Positions 1-7,200 of a stretch of 7,504 nucleotides of DNA are shown in pieces (position 1 is the stretch's first letter; each line of letters begins with the position of its first letter). Below the pieces are notes generated by a model, which was not told the DNA's origin, did not search any database, and saw nothing but the letters and a program-made list of their open reading frames with translations. The DNA comes from UBA8437 sp003445035 (GTDB lineage Bacteria > Planctomycetota > Planctomycetia > Planctomycetales > Planctomycetaceae), in contig CALCHI010000539.1 of NCBI GenBank assembly GCA_937901285.1, forward strand, positions 1 to 7,504. The letters are read 5' to 3'. Position numbers and translations under genes: made by a program.

Positions 1-2481
1 AAGCCGACGGCCGAGCAACTGACGTTCTTCGAAAAGAAGATCCGGCCGTTGCTGGTCTCCAAGTGCTACGGCTGCCACTCGGCCAAGGCCAAGTCGGTCA
101 AGGGCGAACTGCTGCTCGACAGCCGCCATGGCTGGTCCAAGGGGGGAGAAAGCGGACCGGCATTGGTGCCGGGCAAGCCGGGTGAGAGCCTGCTGATCGA
201 GGCGGTCAAGTACGACGGACTCGAGATGCCCCCCAAGGAAAAACTCTCCGACCAACAGATCGCCGACCTGGTCCGCTGGGTCAAGATGGGTGCCCCCGAT
301 CCTCGCAAGGGAGGAACCGCATCGTTGATCCGCCGTGAGATCAACATCGACGAAGGGCGGCGGTACTGGGCGTTTCAGCCGCCGACCGAATCGCCACTGC
401 CCGCGGTCAAAAACCGTCGCTGGCCACAGGGTCCGATCGATCACTTTATCCTCTCGCGTATCGAAGCCGCGGGCCTCGAGCCGGCCGAAGATGCCGACAA
501 GACCACCCTCGCCCGCCGGCTCCACTTCGACCTGGTCGGACTGCCCCCCACGCCCAAACAGCTCGAGGCCTTCCTGGCCGACAAGCGACCCAACGCACTC
601 GAGGCACTCGTCGACCGCCTGCTCAAGTCGCCTCACTTCGGCGAACGCTGGGGCCGGCACTGGCTCGACGTCGTCCGGTTCGCCGAATCGACCGGCATGG
701 AACGCAACTACACGTTCCCCCACGCCTGGCGGTACCGCGACTATGTCATCGACACGTTCAATCGCGACGTGCCGTACAACCGCTTCGTCCGCGAACAGGT
801 GGCCGGGGACCTGCTGCCAGCCAAGACACCCGCAGAACGCAACCGGCTGAAAATCGCCACCGCCTTCCTGGCGATGGGGCCCAAGTCGCTCAACGAACGC
901 AACAAGGCGATTTTCCAGATGGATATCGTCGACGAACAGATCGACATCACCACCCGGGCCGTGATGGGGCTGACGGTCAGTTGTGCACGGTGTCACGACC
1001 ACAAGTTCGACCCGTTCCCGACCGAAGACTACTACGCCCTGGCCGGGATCTTCCGCAGCACCGAAACCCTCTACGGCACCTCCGGAGGACAGGGCAACCG
1101 GCAGGCCGGCAAGCTCGCCTCGCTGGAACCGATCGGTACCGCCGCCAAGCCCGCTCCGGCCAAAAAGCCGGTCGCCAAAAAAGCCGATGTTCCGGCCAAA
1201 AAGACGGCCAGGAAGCCCGGCAACTCCAAGCGGCTCAAGCAGTTGGTGGCCCAGCAGAAGAAGGTGAAACAGGAACTCAACGAGGCGCGTGCCAAGCTCA
1301 GCGACAAGGTGAAGAAGAACAAGAAGCAGACCAACCGGGCCCTGAAGCCCATCCGGATTCGTCTCAGAAAGCTCAACAAGCAGATCCAGCAGATCCGCGG
1401 CGGAGGCGGTGGGAAAAAGAAGAAGAAAAAGGGCGGCGGGGCCAAGAAACCCAGCGGCCCGGTTGCCATGGGGGTCCGCGAGGGCTCACCGGCTGATTGC
1501 CGGGTGCACATCCGCGGCAACATCCGCACGCTGGGCGACAGCGTCACTCGCGGTTTCCTGCAGGTGGTCAAGCTCGACGGGAGCGACAAGATCAACGCCA
1601 GGCAGAGTGGGCGGCTCGAGTTGGCCAACTGGCTCACGCATGCCGACAACCCGCTCACCGCCCGGGTGATGGCCAACCGGGTGTGGTACCACCTGACCGG
1701 CCGCGGCCTGGTCACAACTCCGGACAACTTCGGGGCGATGGGACAGCGGCCGTCGCACCCCGAACTGCTCGACCACCTGGCGTTGAAATTCCAGCAGGAC
1801 AACTGGTCAGTCAAGTCGCTGGTCCGCAGCATCGTGCTCAGCCACGCCTACCGGCTCTCGAGTTCCCAGAACACTGCCGGCACCGCTCGCGACCCCGACA
1901 ACACGCTCTTCTGGCGTATGAACCACCGTCGGCTCGACGCCGAATCGATTCGCGACGCGATCCTGACCGCCAGCGGACAGCTCGATCCCACGCCCCGCAA
2001 GCAGTCGATCATCTCGGAAATCGGCGACGCCAACGTCGGCCGCAACGCCAATCTCACTCGCCGGATCAACGAATCGAACCGGCATCGCAGCGTCTATCTG
2101 CCGATCGTCCGCAACCGTCTGCCCGAGATGCTGCGGCTGTTCGACTTTGCCGAACCCTCGATCATCGTCGGCCGCCGCGAGGTGACCACCGTGCCGGCCC
2201 AGGCGCTGTTCCTGCTCAACAGCAGCTTCGTGATCGAGCAATCCGACCACATGGCCAGGCGAATCCTGGCCGCCACTGATGACCCCACCCGTGTGCGACA
2301 GGCCTACCGCCTGGCACTGGGACGAATCCCCTCCGACGCCGAAATTGCCGCTGCTACGGGACTAATCCGCGACACGATCGCCAGCCTGCCCAGCGGCGGC
2401 GACGACGGCAAACAACTCCGGGCGTGGTCCGGACTCTGCCAGTCCCTGATGGCCTGTGCCGAGTTCCGATACCTCCAGTAA
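1..2481 (+). CDS. Planctomycete cytochrome / DUF1549 / DUF1553 protein, 5' end missing
   Basis: The frame is open from the first base, so the start lies left of the window; the TTG at 49 is internal and falls inside the first domain. The visible 826 residues show a PSCyt1-type domain (about residues 8-95) with the haem c motif CYGCH (22-26) and a downstream MPP that may supply the axial Met. A DUF1549 (PSCyt2) domain follows (about 141-350), with FDLVGLPPTP, FGERWGRHWLD and a second haem-type motif, CARCHDHKFDP (328-338). A Lys/Gly/Ala-rich linker with a predicted coiled coil spans about 379-488. DUF1553 (PSD1) runs from SGRLELANWL (536) to about 810, with NRVWYHLTGRGLV and RRLDAESIRDA. The TAA at 2479 gives a normal family C-terminus (CAEFRYLQ). 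These proteins are abundant in Planctomycetes, are usually exported, and commonly sit next to DUF1501 genes, as here. The substrate is unknown; a redox or electron-transfer role is inferred from the two CxxCH motifs. Confidence 0.95.
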   Translation, partial: KPTAEQLTFFEKKIRPLLVSKCYGCHSAKAKSVKGELLLDSRHGWSKGGESGPALVPGKPGESLLIEAVKYDGLEMPPKEKLSDQQIADLVRWVKMGAPDPRKGGTASLIRREINIDEGRRYWAFQPPTESPLPAVKNRRWPQGPIDHFILSRIEAAGLEPAEDADKTTLARRLHFDLVGLPPTPKQLEAFLADKRPNALEALVDRLLKSPHFGERWGRHWLDVVRFAESTGMERNYTFPHAWRYRDYVIDTFNRDVPYNRFVREQVAGDLLPAKTPAERNRLKIATAFLAMGPKSLNERNKAIFQMDIVDEQIDITTRAVMGLTVSCARCHDHKFDPFPTEDYYALAGIFRSTETLYGTSGGQGNRQAGKLASLEPIGTAAKPAPAKKPVAKKADVPAKKTARKPGNSKRLKQLVAQQKKVKQELNEARAKLSDKVKKNKKQTNRALKPIRIRLRKLNKQIQQIRGGGGGKKKKKKGGGAKKPSGPVAMGVREGSPADCRVHIRGNIRTLGDSVTRGFLQVVKLDGSDKINARQSGRLELANWLTHADNPLTARVMANRVWYHLTGRGLVTTPDNFGAMGQRPSHPELLDHLALKFQQDNWSVKSLVRSIVLSHAYRLSSSQNTAGTARDPDNTLFWRMNHRRLDAESIRDAILTASGQLDPTPRKQSIISEIGDANVGRNANLTRRINESNRHRSVYLPIVRNRLPEMLRLFDFAEPSIIVGRREVTTVPAQALFLLNSSFVIEQSDHMARRILAATDDPTRVRQAYRLALGRIPSDAEIAAATGLIRDTIASLPSGGDDGKQLRAWSGLCQSLMACAEFRYLQ
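1135..1464 (+). other. Lys/Ala/Gly-rich low-complexity linker with coiled coil inside the DUF1549/DUF1553 protein
   Basis: This stretch encodes about 110 residues between the second haem-type motif and DUF1553. It starts with a histone-H1-like Ala/Pro/Lys tail (PAKKPVAKKADVPAKK). A charged helical segment follows (1225-1398), rich in Lys, Gln, Leu and Glu, with spacing that suits a coiled coil. It ends in five Gly, six Lys and three Gly codons (1399-1440). The 13-base string TCCGGCCAAAAAG occurs at 1155-1167 and again at 1191-1203, which suggests local duplication. The flanking domains stay in frame, so this is an expanded linker and not a broken gene. A variable region at this point is known for the family; the polylysine run is unusual for an exported haem-type protein. 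Confidence 0.75.
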
Positions 2482-2524
2482 TCCACGACACCACAAGCAA
2501 GAAATCACCAGACGGAATCGAATC

Positions 2525-3904
2525 ATGATGTTCTCAACCCCCACGCGCCGCGACCTGCTCAAGGGACTTTCCTGCGGCTTCGGTTACGCCGCCCTGGCCG
2601 GTCTGGCTGCCGAGGCGGCCGCGGCCGACACCAAGCGACAGGACGCCCTGGCACCGCTCAAGCCCCACTTCGCCCCCAGGGCCAAGCGGGTGATCTTCCT
2701 GTGCATGCGAGGCGGTCCGTCCCACGTCGACACCTTCGACCACAAGCCGCAACTGGCCGTCGACAACGGCAAACCGGCTCCCGGCAAGAAGAACCGCAAG
2801 CTGATGGAATCGCCCTGGGCCTTCAAGCAACACGGCCAGAGCGGGCAGTGGATTTCGGAGCTGTTTCCCAATGTCGCCGGCCACGCCGATGACCTCTGTG
2901 TTCTCAACGGCATGCACGCCGACGTGCCCAGCCACCCCGAGTGCTTCGTGCAGTTGCACACCGGCAGCTTCCAGTTCGTCCGCCCCTCGATGGGTGCCTG
3001 GGTGCTGTATGGCCTGGGAACCGAGAACGCCAATCTGCCGGGGTTCATCACGCTCAACCCGCCCAGCCGCGTCGGCGGTGCCCAGAACTACGGCAGTTCG
3101 TTCCTGCCGGCCGTCTACCAGGGCACCCGCATCGGACAGCTCGGCCAGTCGCTGAAAACCGCCACCATCGGCAACCTCAAGAACCCGCGGCTCGACCGGT
3201 CGGCCCAACGTCGGCAGATCGATTTCGTCCAGTCGCTCAACCGCGGACTGATCGAAAAACGGCAGTCCGACGAGCAGTTGGAAAGCGTGATCGAGTCGTA
3301 CGAGTTGGCCTTCCGCATGCAGTCGGAACTGCCCAAGGTGCTCAGCCTTTCCAAGGAAACCGCCAAGACCCAGCAGGCCTACGGCGTCGATGCCGGACCG
3401 ACCGACAACTTCGGTCGCCAGTGCCTGCTGGCCCGGCGGCTGGCCGAGGCCGGGGTCCGCTTTATCGAGCTGTCCCATGCCAACTGGGACCAGCACGGTG
3501 GCCTGCAGAAGCGGTTGACCGCCAACTGCCGGGCCGTCGATCAGCCGATCGCCGCCCTGCTTGGTGACCTCAAGCAACGCGACATGCTCAAGGACACGCT
3601 GGTCGTCTGGGGCGGCGAATTCGGACGCACGCCGCACATCAAGAAGGCCGACGGCCGGGACCACAACTCGACCGGGTTCACGTTCTGGATGGCCGGAGGA
3701 GGCGTGAAGGGCGGCATCGCCCACGGGAAGACCGACGAGTACGGAATGGAGGCCATCAGTGGCAAGGTCCATTTCCACGACCTGCACGCCACCATGCTCC
3801 ACCTGCTGGGCCTGGACCACAAGAAGCTGACCTACCGCTACGCCGGTCGAGATTTCCGACTGACCGACGTCTACGGCGACGTGGTCAAAGAGATCCTGGT
3901 GTAG
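2525..3904 (+). CDS. DUF1501 family protein with twin-arginine signal peptide
   Basis: This encodes 459 residues of the DUF1501 family, which belongs to the alkaline phosphatase/sulfatase-like fold group. The N-terminus is a clear Tat leader: TRRDLLKGL (residues 7-15), a hydrophobic Gly/Ala stretch and an Ala-rich cleavage region near residues 30-34. Family motifs in order are RGGPSHVDTFD (62-72), SHANWDQHGG (317-326), GGEFGRTP (363-370), GRDHN (377-381) and HDLHATMLHLLGLDH (418-432). Their Asp and His residues are the likely metal ligands. The ATG at 2525 (or the next codon, 2528) is chosen because it puts the twin arginines close to the N-terminus; a GTG at 2456 would add 23 residues and overlap the upstream gene. 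No strong ribosome binding site is visible, so translation may be coupled to the preceding gene, which ends 43 bases upstream. A folded, metal-containing export substrate fits Tat. The enzymatic activity is not established for the family. Confidence 0.95.
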   Translation: MMFSTPTRRDLLKGLSCGFGYAALAGLAAEAAAADTKRQDALAPLKPHFAPRAKRVIFLCMRGGPSHVDTFDHKPQLAVDNGKPAPGKKNRKLMESPWAFKQHGQSGQWISELFPNVAGHADDLCVLNGMHADVPSHPECFVQLHTGSFQFVRPSMGAWVLYGLGTENANLPGFITLNPPSRVGGAQNYGSSFLPAVYQGTRIGQLGQSLKTATIGNLKNPRLDRSAQRRQIDFVQSLNRGLIEKRQSDEQLESVIESYELAFRMQSELPKVLSLSKETAKTQQAYGVDAGPTDNFGRQCLLARRLAEAGVRFIELSHANWDQHGGLQKRLTANCRAVDQPIAALLGDLKQRDMLKDTLVVWGGEFGRTPHIKKADGRDHNSTGFTFWMAGGGVKGGIAHGKTDEYGMEAISGKVHFHDLHATMLHLLGLDHKKLTYRYAGRDFRLTDVYGDVVKEILV

Positions 3905-3921
3905 GTCACAGGGCGACACTG

Positions 3922-3965
3922 CGGGTCAAACACCGACAAATTCGGTGTTTGACCCGTTTTTTTTT
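3922..3965 (+). terminator. Strong intrinsic (rho-independent) terminator
   Basis: A perfect 15-base-pair stem (3922-3936 with 3942-3956) closes a five-base loop (CAAAT) and is followed directly by nine T residues (3957-3965). It begins 17 bases after the DUF1501 stop codon. It faces the + direction only, since there is no T run after the stem on the other strand. It should end the transcript of the DUF1549/1553-DUF1501 unit and insulate the downstream protease gene. Confidence 0.95.
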
Positions 3966-4235
3966 GCGCCGAAATCACTTGCTGACCTTCCGGTTCCGCA
4001 TAGCCGCCTGGGAAGAACTGGACGGCACTCGACCGCCGCACCCACAAACTCCCCCCAGATTGCCTGCCCTGCCACTCCAAGTTCCGGTCAGTCAAACCTT
4101 ACCGGTCGTGACAGACCAACGGCATTCGGCAGCACCGTTTGGTCCGATTGTGCTGCATCTCGGAACCCGGTCGTGCTGATGAAGACCACAAGGACGATTG
4201 TGCGGACCCTTCGGGTCGTACTGGCTGTCTTCACC
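3966..4235. other. Intergenic region, no gene recognised
   Basis: This stretch lies between the terminator and the ribosome binding site of the protease gene. Its forward frames give only low-complexity, Pro/Arg/Ser-rich translations without family resemblance. The frame of the downstream gene is closed by two adjacent stop codons (TGA TGA, 4177-4182). I could not find a convincing -35/-10 promoter pair. The promoter of the protease gene and its 5' untranslated leader are expected here. A minor hairpin (GACCC-TTC-GGGTC) sits near 4206-4218 and is too weak to call. Confidence 0.6.
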
Positions 4236-4240
4236 AGGAG
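4236..4240 (+). promoter_or_regulatory. Shine-Dalgarno site that fixes the GTG start at 4249
   Basis: AGGAG lies eight bases before the GTG at 4249, a near-ideal sequence and spacing. It decides the start of the long RTX/protease gene, which has no ATG between the upstream in-frame stops (4177-4182) and 4642, too far downstream to encode the N-terminal leader. Confidence 0.85.
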
Positions 4241-4248
4241 CTGGAAGC

Positions 4249-7200
4249 GTGCACCTTTCATCATGGCTGGACTCCGTGAGAGTCCGATTGGGATCACTGA
4301 AACACCGTCGCCACGGGCGCCAACTGGTTCGTCGCCCGGCCCCGCGAGCGGCTATCACCGAACAGTTGGAGGACCGGACCTTGTTGTCGGTCACTTCGCT
4401 GTGGCTCGACGGCGAACTCTCGGTCGTCTCGGATTCCAACGATAGTATCACGATCGAATCCGACGCCGCCCAACAGGTGGTGGTCAAGGTCAACGGCGTG
4501 GTCGACGACAGCGTGCCCACGATTGCGGCATCTGATGTCCGGGCCATCGTTGTCGAGGGTGGTGATTTGGGCAACCGCCTCGACCTCCGGGCGATCTCCA
4601 CATCGGCATTCAGTTACACCGACCCGGTGACCGGCGACCCGATGTCGATCACTATCGAGGGCAACAACGGAGATGACGTCATCTACGGTTCGTCGGGATT
4701 CGGCGACGCGATCTCTGGCGGCGACGGTGACGATTTCATCGACGGCCGTGAGGGCGACGACGTCATCAACGGCGACGACGGCGACGATTCGATCTACGGC
4801 CAGGACGGCGACGACGTGATCTCCGGCGACGACGGCGATGACTTCGTCGTCGGGCTCGCCGGCGACGACGTGATCGACGGTGGCGACGGGGCCGACACGC
4901 TCAACGGCGGTGACGGCGACGACGTGGTCTCCGGCGGCGACCACTCCGACGTGATCCAGGGCAACGACGGCAACGACACGCTCAACGGCGAGTCGGGTGC
5001 CGACACGATCCGCGGTGGCAGCGGCAACGACTCGGTCCGCGGTGGCGGAGCAGCCGACCGGATCGAGGGTAATGACGGGGATGACGTCCTCAACGGCCAG
5101 GGCGCCAGCGACGTGATCTACGGCGGCAACGGCAACGACAGCCTGATCGGTGGCGCCGGGCTCGACACCCTGATCGGCAACAACGGCGACGACCGGCTCA
5201 GCGGCTCGGGTGGCAACGACTTCCTCGAGGGTCACTTCGGCAACGACAGCGTCTTCGGCGGTGGCGGGCACGACCTGCTCTACGGCGACCGGTCCGATCC
5301 CAACATCACCAGCGACGGCAACGACATCGTCCGCGGCCAGGGCGGTAACGACACAATCTACGGCGGCGGCGGTGCCGATCGGCTCGAAGGGGGATCGGGT
5401 GACGACCTGATCGACAGCTTCCTGCCCCAGTTGACCCTGGTCCTGGTCGATGATCCCGTGGTGGCATCCGAGGGCAACACCGCGTCGTTGTCGGTCTTCA
5501 GCACCGATTTCGAGGGTGGGGTTCCCGACGAATTCACCGGGTTCACGTCGACGACCGCAGTCCAGGGATTTGCCGGACTGGGAACCAACTCGAACGTCTT
5601 CGCGGGCCAGTTCCTGCAGAACGACAGCGGCTGCTGCTCACTCGATCCCACCACCGGACAGACACCGACGCGACTGACCCTGACCGGCCTGCCGTCTCAC
5701 CAGAGTGTCGATGTCGACTTCCTGCTGGCGGTCATCAACTCGTGGGAGAGTTCGGACGATTCGAGTGTCTACGGACCGGACAATTTTGTGGTCACCGTCG
5801 ACGGAGCCCAGATCTTCAACGACAATTTCCGCAACTACGACGGCACCGACCAGGGCTATCAGCCGACGGCCGGCGTCGCGCTGACCACGCCCCCACTGAG
5901 CGATCTCGGTTTCCCCGGCCCGTCAGCTGCACTGGAGCAAAACGACAGCGGCTACAACATGGGCCTGGACCCGGCCTTCGACGCCATTCCCCACACCGCT
6001 TCGACACTGACCATCGAATGGTACGCCGAGGGTGGCTGGGAAGGTGGAGCGGACGAATCGTGGGGAATCGACAATGTCGAGGTGACTCTCAACGGGGTCC
6101 CCGTCCAGTCGACCGCGACGTTCAACGTCACGCTCACGCAACCGTCCAACAGGGTGATCACCCTGGACTACACGACCTCCGACGGCACCGCCGTCGCCGG
6201 CTCCGACTACGTCACCGAAAGCGGCATCCTGACCTTCTCGGCCGGAGCCACCCAGCGGACGATCGAGGTCAACGTGCTCGGGGACGATGTCGTCGAGGGC
6301 GACGAGACGTTCGATCTCTACCTGTTCAACGCGATCAATGCAGCCATCGGTGATGCGGTGGGCACCGCCACGATCACCGATGACGACCAGGCCGAAGCGA
6401 TCACCTACTGGCCCCAGGACTGGTCATCGGAAACCGACGCGAGAAGCTTCGTCATCGAGCTCGCCCCTGGTACCGACGCAGCGATGCTCGGCACGATGAT
6501 GGGAATTGATCCCCAGGCGACCGGCGTGATCGAAAACACCTTCACGCTGACTCTGGCCGATGGCCAGGATCCCGAAGAAGTGATCGCGATGCTCGAGACA
6601 TTCGAAAATGTCACGAACTACTACCCGCTTGAAACACACGTCATGGTCACCCGCGCGGTGCCCGACGACCCGCTTTATGCCAACCAGTGGCATCTCAGCA
6701 ACACAGCCCAGACCGGTGGCACGGCCGGGGTCGACGCCAACGTCGAGAATGTCTGGAACGACTACCGAGGAACCGGCGTGGTGATCGGAGTCGTCGATGA
6801 CGGCTTCCAGCACTCCCACCCCGACCTCAACGCCAACTACGACGCAAGTCTCAGCTACGACTTCAACGACGATGACAACGATCCGACACCGATCGGCAAC
6901 GCCAGTCACGGAACCAGCGTGGGCGGTGTTGCGGCCGGAGTCGGATTCAACACCGTCGGCATCGCGGGCGCCGCTCCCGCAGCAACTCTTGCCGGACTCC
7001 GGTTGATCGACGGCCCGTTGACAGACCAACTCGAAGCCAACGCGCTGCTGTTCCAGAATCAGCAAATCGACATCTACAACAACAGCTGGGGCCCCGCGGA
7101 CAACGGGACCATTTCCGGACCCGGAACGCTCACCGCAGCAGCACTCCGCAACGGTGCCACCAATGGTCGTGGCGGCCTGGGCGTGATCTACACCTGGGCT

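Noticed and set aside
49..51. TTG at 49 as the start of the DUF1549/DUF1553 gene
   Set aside because: The frame is open to base 1, and the preceding residues (FFEKKIRP) belong to the PSCyt1 domain, so the gene starts outside the window.
1071..1832. Minus-strand open frame with runs of Phe and Pro
   Set aside because: The Phe and Pro runs are just the complement of the Lys and Gly codons in the linker of the DUF1549/DUF1553 protein.
2456..2524. GTG at 2456 as the start of the DUF1501 gene
   Set aside because: It would overlap the upstream gene by 26 bases and put 23 extra polar residues before the Tat leader; the ATG at 2525 gives a normal twin-arginine signal.
2534..3919. Minus-strand open frame of 461 codons opposite the DUF1501 gene
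   Set aside because: It lies wholly opposite a gene with clear family motifs and a Tat signal, and its translation shows no recognisable domain; it is a GC-bias shadow.
4206..4218. Small hairpin GACCC-TTC-GGGTC in the leader of the protease gene
   Set aside because: A five-base stem with a three-base loop is common by chance in GC-rich DNA, and no T run or conserved riboswitch element accompanies it.
3945..4445. Plus-strand open frame of 166 codons starting in the terminator, including an inner ATG at 4179 with a signal-like MKTTRTIVRTLRVVLAVF
   Set aside because: The outer start lies inside the terminator stem. The inner ORF has no good ribosome binding site and overlaps the N-terminus of the protease gene, which is supported by AGGAG, GTG and LEDRTLLS. 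The rest of the translation is low-complexity.
4294..5271. Long minus-strand open frame of 325 codons with Val/Ala/Asp-rich repeats
   Set aside because: It is the antisense image of the RTX repeats. GC-rich Gly/Asp codons read backwards lack stops and give a monotonous VVAVVA pattern with no family features.
4660..5415. Possible CRISPR-like or tandem DNA repeat array
   Set aside because: The 27-base period is the coding echo of nine-residue RTX repeats. The units are degenerate at third positions and there are no spacers.
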